Assembly: GCF_009695775.1 (NCBI RefSeq)
Contig: NZ_VUNG01000039.1
Coordinates: forward strand, 1 to 40,785
Source of the DNA: Hallella mizrahii
Lineage (GTDB): Bacteria; Bacteroidota; Bacteroidia; Bacteroidales; Bacteroidaceae
Length of the DNA: 40,785 bases
Direction: 5' to 3'
This document shows, piece after piece, positions 15,180 to 22,792 of this stretch. The translations under genes were made by a program, and so were the position numbers. The notes below the pieces were generated by a model. That model saw only the letters and a program-made list of their open reading frames with translations. It ran no database searches and was not told the origin of the DNA. The first letter of the stretch is position 1, and each line of letters begins with the position of its first letter.

Positions 15180-16718
15180 ATGGAAGACAAAGAACGAAAA
15201 CAAGCAGAGGCTTCATCGCCCGCCGAACATTCTACTCCCCTCTCCTTTGGAGAGGGGCATGGGGGTGAGGCTGTAAGGGCTGGTGTGGGCGAGGTAGTGT
15301 TTAATGTCTACTCACAAACGATTCTCGCCGACCTCTATACACCCGTTGCCGTATACATGCGGCTGCGCGACATCTATCCACAGAGCGCGCTGATGGAGAG
15401 CTCGGACTATCACGGCTCGGAAAACGCACGCTCGTTTATCGGCATCAACCCGATCGCATCCATCGCTGTCAGCCACGGCAAGACGATCGTCACACTGCCC
15501 GACGGCACCACCGAGGAACACGAGCTGCCCGCCACAGGACCCGGAAAGGGAGAAGCCTGCAAGCTCGCCATCGTCAAGGACTTCGACGACTTCATCCATC
15601 GCTTCCATATCGAGGGCGAAGGCGCAAACTTCTGCGGACTATACGGCTACACGGCCTTCAACGCTGTGCGCTACTTCGAGAACATCGAGGTCAAGGACAC
15701 CACGATGGCGAAGAACGACGCCCCCGACATCTACTATATCCTCTACCGCGATCTCATCGTCTTTGACCACTTCAACAACACGATGACGTTCATCACCCTG
15801 GCCGAGAACAGCGACGACGGCGACCGCCAGCTCGCTGACTTGCAGCGCGCGGTGAACAAGGCGAGCGTGAAGCCTTATAGCTTCCACCCAGTGGGCGAGG
15901 CAACCTCCACGCTCACCGACGAGGAGCACAAGGCCAACATCCGCCGCTGCGTCAAGCACTGCCTGCGCGGTGACGTCTTCCAGATCGTCATCTCGCGACG
16001 CTTTGTCCAGCGCTACGAGGGTGACGACTTCAAGCTCTATCGCGCCCTGCGCTCCATCAACCCGTCGCCCTACCTCTTCTATTTCGACTTCGGCGGCTTC
16101 CGCATCTTCGGCTCCAGCCCTGAGACCCACAACCGCATTGAGGGCGACACGGCGTATATCGACCCCATCGCCGGTACTACCAAGCGCACGGGCAATGCCG
16201 AACAGGACCGCCGGGCTGCTGAGTTCCTGCGCAACGACCCGAAGGAAAACGCTGAGCACGTGATGCTCGTGGACCTCGCACGCAACGACCTGAGCCGCAA
16301 CTGCCACGACGTGAAGGTGGACTTCTATAAAGACATGCAGTTCTACAGCCACGTCATCCACCTCGTCAGCCGCGTCAGCGGTAAGCTCAACAAGGGTGCC
16401 GACCATATCAAGGCGTTCTTCGACACCTTCCCCGCCGGCACGCTCTCGGGTGCGCCTAAGGTGCGCGCCATGCAGCTCATCAGCGACATGGAACCCCACA
16501 ACCGTGGTGCCTACGGCGGATGCATCGGTTTCATCGGACTCAACGGCAACCTCAACCAGGCCATCGTCATCCGCACCTTCATCAGCCGTGGCGGCGAGCT
16601 GTGGTTCCAGGCCGGCAGCGGCGTGGTGGCAAAAAGCAACGACGCCTATGAGCTCAACGAAAGCAACAACAAGCTCGGTGCTCTCGTCAAGGCCATCAAG
16701 ATTGCTGAGAAGCTATAA
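15180..16718 (+). CDS. trpE: Anthranilate synthase component I with repeat-derived N-terminus
   Basis: Chorismate-using subunit making anthranilate with ammonia from TrpG. The Trp feedback site motif appears as ALMESSDYH. The chorismate-binding domain shows FQIVISRRF, FYFDFGGFRIFGSSPE, PIAGTTKRTG, VMLVDLARNDL and AGTLSGAPKVRAMQLI. Length is 512 against about 465-470 in Bacteroides. The first ~35 residues (MEDKERK..., then HSTPLSFGEGHGGEA) come from a family A cassette, and the family-like part begins near VVFNVYSQ. The opening MEDKERK and the ~60 bp before it closely resemble the trpA start region, so one appears copied from the other or from a common cassette. A GTG near 15298 is an alternative native-like start. 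Confidence 0.93.
   Translation: MEDKERKQAEASSPAEHSTPLSFGEGHGGEAVRAGVGEVVFNVYSQTILADLYTPVAVYMRLRDIYPQSALMESSDYHGSENARSFIGINPIASIAVSHGKTIVTLPDGTTEEHELPATGPGKGEACKLAIVKDFDDFIHRFHIEGEGANFCGLYGYTAFNAVRYFENIEVKDTTMAKNDAPDIYYILYRDLIVFDHFNNTMTFITLAENSDDGDRQLADLQRAVNKASVKPYSFHPVGEATSTLTDEEHKANIRRCVKHCLRGDVFQIVISRRFVQRYEGDDFKLYRALRSINPSPYLFYFDFGGFRIFGSSPETHNRIEGDTAYIDPIAGTTKRTGNAEQDRRAAEFLRNDPKENAEHVMLVDLARNDLSRNCHDVKVDFYKDMQFYSHVIHLVSRVSGKLNKGADHIKAFFDTFPAGTLSGAPKVRAMQLISDMEPHNRGAYGGCIGFIGLNGNLNQAIVIRTFISRGGELWFQAGSGVVAKSNDAYELNESNNKLGALVKAIKIAEKL
15226..15275 (-). repeat. Reversed family A unit inside trpE
   Basis: CATTCTACTCCCCTCTCC, a GGAGAGGGG arm and GGGGGTGAGGCTG, the same right end as in the trpA repeats. 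Translated as HSTPLSFGEGHGGEAV. Confidence 0.85.
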
Positions 16719-16805
16719 AAACGTAGAGAAGAACAGAAATTCAAAGTACGAATAAGCGGCAGAAACAGACTTATTCCATCAAGAATTTGAGAATACCAGA
16801 ATGAT

Positions 16806-17369
16806 ATGAAAATCGTTATCATAGACAATTACGACAGCTTCACGTACAACCTCGCGCATCTGGTGAAGCAATTAGGTGCCGAGGTGGAGGTCTACCGCAA
16901 CGACCAGTTCACGCTCGGCCAGTTGGAGCCCTTCGACAAAATCATCCTCAGTCCCGGACCGGGCATCCCCAGCGAGGCAGGACTCCTCCTCGACGTCATC
17001 AAGACCTATGCCGGCCGCAAGCCCATGCTCGGCGTGTGTCTCGGTCATCAGGCCATCGGCGAGGTCTTCGGTGCCAAACTTGAGAACCTCAGCGAGGTGT
17101 ATCACGGCGTTGCCACCGAGGGCACACAGTTTGGCAACGACCCGATCTTCGACGGACTGCCCAAGCGACTGCTCATGGGACGCTACCACAGCTGGGTGGT
17201 CAGCCGCACGGAGTTCCCCGCCGCCCTCGAGGTCACTGCCGTCAGCGACGACGGACAGATCATGGGACTGCGACACCTGCACTACAACATCCACGGCATA
17301 CAGTTTCACCCCGAAAGCGTACTCACACCGATGGGCAGCAAGATCGTGGAGAACTGGCTAAGAGGATAA
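16806..17369 (+). CDS. trpG: Anthranilate synthase component II (glutamine amidotransferase)
   Basis: A 187-residue class I glutamine amidotransferase supplying ammonia to TrpE. It begins with DNYDSFTYNL, has the oxyanion segment ILSPGPGIPSEAG, the nucleophile Cys78 in GVCLGHQAIGE, and the His168/Glu170 pair in IQFHPESV. It is stand-alone and directly follows trpE (87 bp). It is the last gene of the operon, followed by repeat DNA with no classical terminator. In some bacteria TrpG also serves folate synthesis (PabA); no pab gene is nearby. Confidence 0.95.
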   Translation: MKIVIIDNYDSFTYNLAHLVKQLGAEVEVYRNDQFTLGQLEPFDKIILSPGPGIPSEAGLLLDVIKTYAGRKPMLGVCLGHQAIGEVFGAKLENLSEVYHGVATEGTQFGNDPIFDGLPKRLLMGRYHSWVVSRTEFPAALEVTAVSDDGQIMGLRHLHYNIHGIQFHPESVLTPMGSKIVENWLRG

Positions 17370-17370
17370 C

Positions 17371-17715
17371 AGCCTCACCCCCATGCCCCTCTACAGCCTC
17401 ACCCTCAACCCCTCTACAGCCTCTCCCCCTTGCCCCTCTCCGAGGGAGAGGGGAGTAGAATGCTCTGCGGGCGAAGGGAATGGCGAAAGTGTGTCCTTTT
17501 GGGAATTCTTCTTCATGCTCAAATAATTGTTTATCAAACATATCACTCCCCTCTCCCTTGGAGAGGGGTTGGGGGTGAGGCTGTTGGAGAGGGGCAGGGG
17601 GGTGAGGCAGCTATTGTTTATCTAACATATCACTCCCCTCTCCTTTGGAGAGGGGTTGGGGGTGAGGCTGTTGGAGAGGGGTTGGGGGTGAGGCTGTGTT
17701 TCAGGGGGTGAGGCT
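17371..17715. repeat. Family A repeat cluster between trpG and panB
   Basis: Three forward ends (two truncated at CCCCTCTACA, one full) are followed by an interior segment and several reversed copies. Read on the minus strand the interior opens with ATGTTTGATAAACAATTATTTG and ends with CGCAGAGCATTCTAC, the same start and end as the cassettes in trpF, trpA and trpE. The cluster fills the gap between two convergent genes. It may end transcription through its hairpins, but I see no T-run terminator. Confidence 0.8.
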
Positions 17716-17719
17716 TTTT

Positions 17720-18538
17720 TTAGTAGCTCTCCTCCTCGTTGGGGAAGTCAGCACCTTTCACGGCCTGCACATACGCCTGCACACCGTCGGTCATGCACTG
17801 GCAGACATCGGCAAAGTGGCGGAGGAACTTCGGCTTAAAGCCTTGCGTCATGCCCAGTGCGTCGGCATAGACGAGCACTTGTCCGTCAGTATCGGGACCA
17901 GCGCCAATACCGATCGTAGCCGCCTTGACCTCGCGAGTGACCTGCGCGGCGAGTTTGGCAGGCACCTTCTCGAGTGTGATGGCAAAGACACCGGCCTCGT
18001 CGAGGGCATGCGCGTCGGCGAGCAGCTGACGCGCCTCAGCCTCTTCCTTGGCACGAAGACCATAGCCGCCAAACTTATGGATGCTCTGCGGAGTGAGTCC
18101 TAAATGTCCCACGACAGGCACGCCGGCCTGCACGATGGCACGCACCGTGTCGGCAATAGACGCTCCGCCTTCCATCTTCACGGCGTCGACACCTGTCTCC
18201 TTCATGATGCGGATGGCATTGCGCACACCCTCCTCACGGCTCACCTGATAAGAGCCGAACGGCATGTCGCACACCACTAAGCAGTGCTGGCACGCACGCG
18301 CCACGGCGCGCGCATGGTAGATCATCTGGTCCACAGTGATCGGCAGCGTGTCGGCATTGCCCGCCATCACGTTCGAGGCAGAGTCACCGACGAGGATCGC
18401 GTCAATGCCCGCACGGTCGAGAATGCCAGCCGTCGTAAAGTCGTAAGCCGTCATCTGGGCAATCTTCTCCCCTGCGGCTTTCATTTCCAAAATAGTCTTT
18501 GTTGTAATCTTTTTCTTGTCTGTTGTTAAATAACCCAT
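17720..18538 (-). CDS. panB: Ketopantoate hydroxymethyltransferase
   Basis: Transfers a hydroxymethyl group from methylene-THF to 2-ketoisovalerate, the first step of pantothenate synthesis. The 272-residue length is normal. Signature blocks: MTAYDFTTAGILDRAGID, ILVGDSASNV (metal-binding Asp), CDMPFGSY, VKMEGG, GHLGLTPQS and IGIGAGPDTDGQVLV. The end is clean and the stop lies just past a family A repeat cluster. It is divergent from coaBC, with shared promoter space at 18540-18650. Confidence 0.96.
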   Translation of the reverse strand: MGYLTTDKKKITTKTILEMKAAGEKIAQMTAYDFTTAGILDRAGIDAILVGDSASNVMAGNADTLPITVDQMIYHARAVARACQHCLVVCDMPFGSYQVSREEGVRNAIRIMKETGVDAVKMEGGASIADTVRAIVQAGVPVVGHLGLTPQSIHKFGGYGLRAKEEAEARQLLADAHALDEAGVFAITLEKVPAKLAAQVTREVKAATIGIGAGPDTDGQVLVYADALGMTQGFKPKFLRHFADVCQCMTDGVQAYVQAVKGADFPNEEESY

Positions 18539-18561
18539 GTTGATTAGTTCTTTTACAAGTG

Positions 18562-18590
18562 CAAAGTTATATAATTATTTTGTAACTTTG
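18562..18590. promoter_or_regulatory. Divergent promoter cores for panB and coaBC
   Basis: TAACTTTG occurs on the minus strand at 18562-18569 (towards panB) and on the plus strand at 18583-18590 (towards coaBC). Both match TAnnTTTG. They are only 13 bp apart, so the two promoters may compete. No good -33 TTTG is seen for either. Confidence 0.5.
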
Positions 18591-18652
18591 TAGCCAATAA
18601 GGCAATTGTCTGTAAAGACCAAGCTCATTTATTCATTTCAACTCGCAGCGAA

Positions 18653-19900
18653 ATGCTAAAAGGAAAGAAAATCGTATTGGGCATCACGGGCTCCATCGCC
18701 GCCTATAAATCATGCCTGATCATCCGCGGACTCGTCAAGCGCGGGGCTGAGGTGCAGGTCGTCATCACGCCCGCGGGCAAGGAGTTCATCACTCCTGTCA
18801 CGCTCAGCGCACTGACCCATAAGCCCGTCATCAGTGATTTCTTCGCACAGCGCGACGGCACGTGGCACTCCCACGTGGATCTCGGACTCTGGGCCGACGC
18901 CATGCTCATCGCGCCCTGCACGGCAAGCAGTATCGGCAAAATGGCCAACGCCATCGCCGACAACATGCTCATCACCACCTACCTCTCCATGAAAGCGCCT
19001 GTCTTCATTGCCCCCGCCATGGACTTAGACATGTACCGTCATCCCGCCACGCAACGCAATTTAGAGACGCTGCGCGGCTATGGCAATCATATCATCGAAC
19101 CGGGCTCGGGCTTCCTCGCTTCCGGACTGGAGGGAAAGGGACGCATGGAGGAACCGGAGAACATCATCGCCGCGCTCGACGAATATTTTGAGACCAAAGC
19201 AGGAAACGCCGGGGCGACTGTTCAGGAAGAAGCCGCGAACTGCAGCTGCCAGACCCCCGTGGCGCGCTCCCTCGCCGGCAAGCATGTGCTCATCACCGCC
19301 GGACCTACCTATGAGAAGCTCGACCCCGTGCGCTTCATCGGCAACTACTCCTCAGGCAAGATGGGATTCGCCATCGCCGAGGAATGCCTGCAACGCGGAG
19401 CCGACGTCACGCTCATCGCCGGACCCGTGGCCTTGCAGTGCTCACCGGCGATCCACCGCATTGACGTGGAGAGCTGTGAAGAGATGTACCACGCCGCCAC
19501 CGAGGCCTTTCCGCATTGCGACACGGCCATCCTCTGCGCCGCTGTCGCTGACTTCAAACCGGCGACGGTTGCTGACCAAAAGATCAAGCGGGGCAAGGAT
19601 GGGCTCCACATCGACCTGCTCCCCACGCAGGACATCGCCGCCGCGCTCGGCAAGATGAAGACAAGCCGGCAGAAGCTTGTGGCCTTCGCCCTCGAGACAA
19701 ACAACGAGGTGCACAATGCCGAGGAGAAGCTACGGAAGAAAAATGCCGACCTCATCGTCCTCAACTCCACGCGCATCCCCGACACCACCTTCGGCAGCGA
19801 CAACAACCAGATCGCCATCATCTCGCGCGACGGCCGTCGCCGCGACTTCCCGAAGAAAAGCAAACGCGATGTGGCCAAGGACATCGTAGACTGTCTCTAA
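18653..19900 (+). CDS. coaBC: Bifunctional phosphopantothenoylcysteine decarboxylase / phosphopantothenate-cysteine ligase
   Basis: Makes 4'-phosphopantetheine from phosphopantothenate and cysteine in two steps of CoA synthesis. The N-terminal FMN-binding CoaC domain (residues ~1-180) shows GITGSIAAYKS, the catalytic His in WHSHVDLG, and PAMDLDMY. The C-terminal CoaB domain (~205-415) shows ITAGPTYEKLDPVRFIGNYS, SGKMG, AAVADFKP and KIKRG, with the expected lysine. Total 415 residues is typical. A poorly conserved linker (~185-205, AGNAGATVQEEAANCSC) joins the halves. Next is coaW, 92 bp downstream. Confidence 0.96.
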   Translation: MLKGKKIVLGITGSIAAYKSCLIIRGLVKRGAEVQVVITPAGKEFITPVTLSALTHKPVISDFFAQRDGTWHSHVDLGLWADAMLIAPCTASSIGKMANAIADNMLITTYLSMKAPVFIAPAMDLDMYRHPATQRNLETLRGYGNHIIEPGSGFLASGLEGKGRMEEPENIIAALDEYFETKAGNAGATVQEEAANCSCQTPVARSLAGKHVLITAGPTYEKLDPVRFIGNYSSGKMGFAIAEECLQRGADVTLIAGPVALQCSPAIHRIDVESCEEMYHAATEAFPHCDTAILCAAVADFKPATVADQKIKRGKDGLHIDLLPTQDIAAALGKMKTSRQKLVAFALETNNEVHNAEEKLRKKNADLIVLNSTRIPDTTFGSDNNQIAIISRDGRRRDFPKKSKRDVAKDIVDCL

Positions 19901-19907
19901 GGGTTAG

Positions 19908-19972
19908 ATAGTTTCTATAGGCTCTATAGCTTCTATAGTCTCTATAGCTTCTATAGCCTCTATAATCCCTAT
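19908..19972 (+). repeat. 9-bp tandem repeat upstream of coaW
   Basis: Six to seven consecutive degenerate units of TTCTATAGN / CTCTATAGN run between coaBC and coaW, with a tenfold-smaller GC content than the genes around it. The array ends about 20 bp before the coaW start, within the expected untranslated leader. Confidence 0.8.
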
Positions 19973-19992
19973 CAACAACAACAACATCGATC

Positions 19993-20886
19993 ATGAACAA
20001 GATAGCAATCGGTATCGACGTGGGCATCTCCACGACAAAGATAGTAGGTATCCGCGGCGGCGAGGTCATCTCGCCCCTGTGGATCAAAGCCACCGACCCC
20101 GTCACCTCGCTCTACGGTGCCTTCGGAAAGTTTCTCCACGACAACGACATCGCCCTCGATGACGTGGAGCGCGTCATGCTCACCGGCGTCGGCGCAGCAT
20201 ATATCAACAGTCCTATCTACGGGCTCACCACGCAGAAAGTCGAAGAGTTCATCGCCGACGGACTCGGCGCGGCCTTTGAGTCGAAGCTCAACCGCATGAT
20301 CGTGGTGTCGATGGGAACGGGTACGTCGCTCGTCTCTTATCAGGACGGTGCCATCCGCCACCTCGGCGGCATCGGCATCGGCGGCGGTACGCTCAACGGC
20401 CTCAGCCGTCTGCTACTCCAAACCGACGACATCAAGCAGATCTCTGAGATGGCCATGCAGGGTGACACACGGAAAATCAACCTAAGCATCGGCGACATCT
20501 CGGCGCATCCGCTACCGGGTCTGCCCATGGACGCCACCGCCAGCCTCTTCGCCAACGCACAGGGCAACGCCAGCCGCGAGGACATCGCCAAGGGTCTGAT
20601 CTGTATGGTGCTGCAGGCCATCGGCTCAGCATCTATCCTCAGCTCACTCAACAGCGGCATCCGCGACTTCGTGCTCATCGGCAACCTCTCACGACTGCCG
20701 CAGTGCAACGAGCTCTTCCCTAAACTCGAAGAACTCTACAACGTGCGCTTCATCATACCCAAGAGCAGTGAGTTCTGCACGGCTATCGGTGCCGCACTGA
20801 GCTATGTAAACAACAAGCGCCCCCCTCTAACTCCCCCCGAGGGGGGAGGAGAGCCCACCCCATACTCGCCCATTCCTGCTAAGTAA
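19993..20886 (+). CDS. coaW: Type II pantothenate kinase with palindrome-derived C-terminus
   Basis: Phosphorylates pantothenate, the first committed step of CoA synthesis. The fold is the acetate kinase/actin type, as in Staphylococcus CoaW: the ATP loop GIDVGISTTKIVG, VSMGTGTSLVSYQDG, LGGIGIGGGTLNGLSRLL, the MAMQGDTRKINLSIGDI block and AIGAALSYV. The type is not inhibited by CoA in the staphylococcal enzyme; whether that holds here is unknown. The last ~25 residues (RPPLTPPEGGGE...) are translated from a family B palindrome, while relatives end soon after the AIGAAL block. A second inverted copy of the palindrome lies just after the stop codon. Confidence 0.88.
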   Translation: MNKIAIGIDVGISTTKIVGIRGGEVISPLWIKATDPVTSLYGAFGKFLHDNDIALDDVERVMLTGVGAAYINSPIYGLTTQKVEEFIADGLGAAFESKLNRMIVVSMGTGTSLVSYQDGAIRHLGGIGIGGGTLNGLSRLLLQTDDIKQISEMAMQGDTRKINLSIGDISAHPLPGLPMDATASLFANAQGNASREDIAKGLICMVLQAIGSASILSSLNSGIRDFVLIGNLSRLPQCNELFPKLEELYNVRFIIPKSSEFCTAIGAALSYVNNKRPPLTPPEGGGEPTPYSPIPAK

Positions 20887-20940
20887 GGTATTTAATGGTA
20901 TCGACTTCCTCCCCCCTCGGGGGGAGTTAGAGGGGGGCTC
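20819..20940. repeat. Inverted pair of family B palindromes around the coaW stop
   Basis: Copy one, 20819-20853, lies in the coaW coding end. Copy two, 20907-20940, is its inverse and lies just before the DUF2520 gene. Both centre on CTAACTCCCCCC/GGGGGGAGTTAG. They can pair with each other across 53 bp, or each can fold alone. The arrangement of two inverted copies around a short spacer repeats the cassette logic of the trp operon. Confidence 0.8.
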
Positions 20941-20946
20941 ATTATT

Positions 20947-21735
20947 ATGAAAATCGTATTGATAGGAGCCGGCAACCTTGCCACCAACTTGGGCAAGGCT
21001 TTGAAAAAGGCCGGACACGACATTCTGCAGGTATACAGCCGCACGGCAACCTCAGCAGAAGCTTTAGCCGCCATCCTCGACTGTCCTGCGACAACCGACT
21101 TGACGACCATCGACAACCGCGCCGACGTGTATATCCTTTCCATCAAGGACAAGGCACTGCGCGATGTCATCGCGGAACTGACCCACTCACTGACTTCTTC
21201 GGGCGGCGACCTTACGGAGAAAGTCTTCCTCCACACCGCCGGCTCCATGCCTATGGATGTCTTCAAGGACAAGGCTCCGCACTATGGCGTCTTCTATCCC
21301 ATGCAGACTTTCTCGAAAGCACGTGAGGTGGACTTCAGCATTATCCCCACCTTCATCGAATGGAACGATGAGACCGCCCACACACGGCTCGCCGCATTGG
21401 CGCAGTCCATCTCCCGCTGCGTCTATCCCTTGTCGACCGCTGACCGCAAGTACCTGCATCTGTCAGCAGTGTGGGCGTGCAACTTCGTCAACCACTGCTA
21501 CGACATTGCCGCCGGTATCCTTGCCGCCCATCATCTGCCTTTCGACGTGATGCTCCCGCTCATCGACGAGACGGCGCGCAAAGTACACGCCCTCTCGCCC
21601 CACGATGCACAGACGGGTCCCGCCGTCCGCTACGATGAGAACGTCATCGCCGCACAGTCCGCCCTCCTCGCCGATGATCCCGAGCTCCGGCAGCTCTATG
21701 AACTGCTGTCAAAGAGCATACACCGGCACGCGTAA
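20947..21735 (+). CDS. DUF2520 / Rossmann-fold NADP-type reductase-like protein
   Basis: A 262-residue protein with an N-terminal dinucleotide-binding fold (MKIVLIGAGNLATNLGKALK) and a helical C-terminal DUF2520 domain (HLSAVWACNFVNHCYDIAAG...). The architecture is that of ketopantoate reductase, pyrroline-5-carboxylate reductase and F420-dependent oxidoreductases. Family function is not established as far as I know. Conserved features in the middle include FLHTAGSMPMDVF and HYGVFYPMQTF. It lies 60 bp after coaW on the same strand and is probably co-transcribed with coaBC-coaW. Given that panB, panC and panD are nearby but no panE is, a ketopantoate reductase role is worth testing; it is only a hypothesis. 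Elsewhere in Bacteroidota such genes sit near kdsC/maf. Confidence 0.8.
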   Translation: MKIVLIGAGNLATNLGKALKKAGHDILQVYSRTATSAEALAAILDCPATTDLTTIDNRADVYILSIKDKALRDVIAELTHSLTSSGGDLTEKVFLHTAGSMPMDVFKDKAPHYGVFYPMQTFSKAREVDFSIIPTFIEWNDETAHTRLAALAQSISRCVYPLSTADRKYLHLSAVWACNFVNHCYDIAAGILAAHHLPFDVMLPLIDETARKVHALSPHDAQTGPAVRYDENVIAAQSALLADDPELRQLYELLSKSIHRHA

Positions 21736-21739
21736 ACAC

Positions 21740-21835
21740 AACAGCGGTGTCTCTGCCTGTCACGTGCAGAGGCACCGCTGTTATTTCATGAATCGGTGTA
21801 CCAAAAGGCACCGCTGTTATTTCATGATCGGTTTA
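21740..21835. terminator. Terminator hairpin with a duplicated right arm
   Basis: The arms AACAGCGGTGTCTCTGC (21740-21756) and GCAGAGGCACCGCTGTT (21766-21782) form a 17-bp stem followed by ATTT. The right arm and its flank (GGCACCGCTGTTATTTCATGA) are repeated at 21807-21827. It separates two convergent genes and could serve both strands. Confidence 0.75.
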
Positions 21836-21838
21836 CCA

Positions 21839-22774
21839 CTATTTACTTTTCTTGGCCCGCATCAGTTCCATCCAGTCGTTGATGGCGTGTTGCTCTGTAT
21901 TGTTCTTCCTCTCTTTATACAAGAAGCCCTCGGCGCGCCATGTCTTTCCTTTGTCGCGGTAGACATACCAGATGTCGTACACCTTCATCTCCGGGTAGTA
22001 TGTTCCTCCACCCTCTACAAGGTCGAACTTGTCCCAGGTATGAAGCGTGAGACTGTTGTCATCGTTGACTGTAATCATGAATGTGGATGTGGGACGATAA
22101 TCGTTGCTGCTTCCTTCCACCCACTCATTATCATAATGGAACATTCTCACCGTCCTGCCGTCCTTCGTAGCCGTGAGCTGTCTCGGCATGACATAGACCA
22201 GCGAGTCGTTGGGATTGTCCACGTTCTTGATGACACCATTCATGTAGTACTGTCCCGAATACTTGTTGACAAGATTCATCCGCAACAGGGCGACGGTGTC
22301 GATCTTGGTTGCCTCGTACATGGATGTCGCAGCTATTCTGAAGGCCAGCATATAGAGCGAGTCGCAGTGAAGCGACGACGGGTTGACATAGACGGGCAAG
22401 GTGTGGAACACTTCCCCCTTCCGTACCGTGACATCATACGACGGAATCTGATAGATGTCTGTGCTTAGAGGACGATATTGTCTGGCTCGTGCCGAAACCT
22501 CACGCTGGTTGTAGGTGTCGATGGCTTCCGGGCACTCTTCCAAAGTCACCTTTACGTCACTCCCCAAGGAGCGGTTGCCGCTGATGGCCACAGAGATATT
22601 GACCGTGTCTTGCTCATAGCTCAAGTCGAGATACTCGTCAATGATCCGATAATGAGCACCCACGATGTAGGCGGTTTGCGGATACAGGTCCGTGTCCATG
22701 GGCGCTTCCTGATCGCAAGCGGTGAAGAGCAGTGCGGCAGCCAGGCTGATCGTTGCAAAAATATAGTTTTTCAT
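21839..22774 (-). CDS. SusE-position surface lipoprotein (DUF1735/DUF4361 type)
   Basis: A 311-residue lipoprotein with lipobox LLFTAC after a short signal peptide. The N-terminal half (DTVNISVAISGNRSLGSDVKV...) fits the DUF1735 (BT_3987-like) beta-sandwich. The C-terminal half (YSGQYYMNGVIKN ... DYRPTSTFMITVNDDNSL ... IWYVYRDKGKTWRAEGFLYKER) fits DUF4361. Such proteins are exported with SusC/SusD pairs and are thought to bind glycans at the cell surface. It is the last gene of the minus-strand operon that starts at 29221, and lies 18 bp after susD. Its ligand cannot be read from sequence. Confidence 0.82.
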   Translation of the reverse strand: MKNYIFATISLAAALLFTACDQEAPMDTDLYPQTAYIVGAHYRIIDEYLDLSYEQDTVNISVAISGNRSLGSDVKVTLEECPEAIDTYNQREVSARARQYRPLSTDIYQIPSYDVTVRKGEVFHTLPVYVNPSSLHCDSLYMLAFRIAATSMYEATKIDTVALLRMNLVNKYSGQYYMNGVIKNVDNPNDSLVYVMPRQLTATKDGRTVRMFHYDNEWVEGSSNDYRPTSTFMITVNDDNSLTLHTWDKFDLVEGGGTYYPEMKVYDIWYVYRDKGKTWRAEGFLYKERKNNTEQHAINDWMELMRAKKSK

Positions 22775-22792
22775 GCTTTTGTCTTTTATAGG

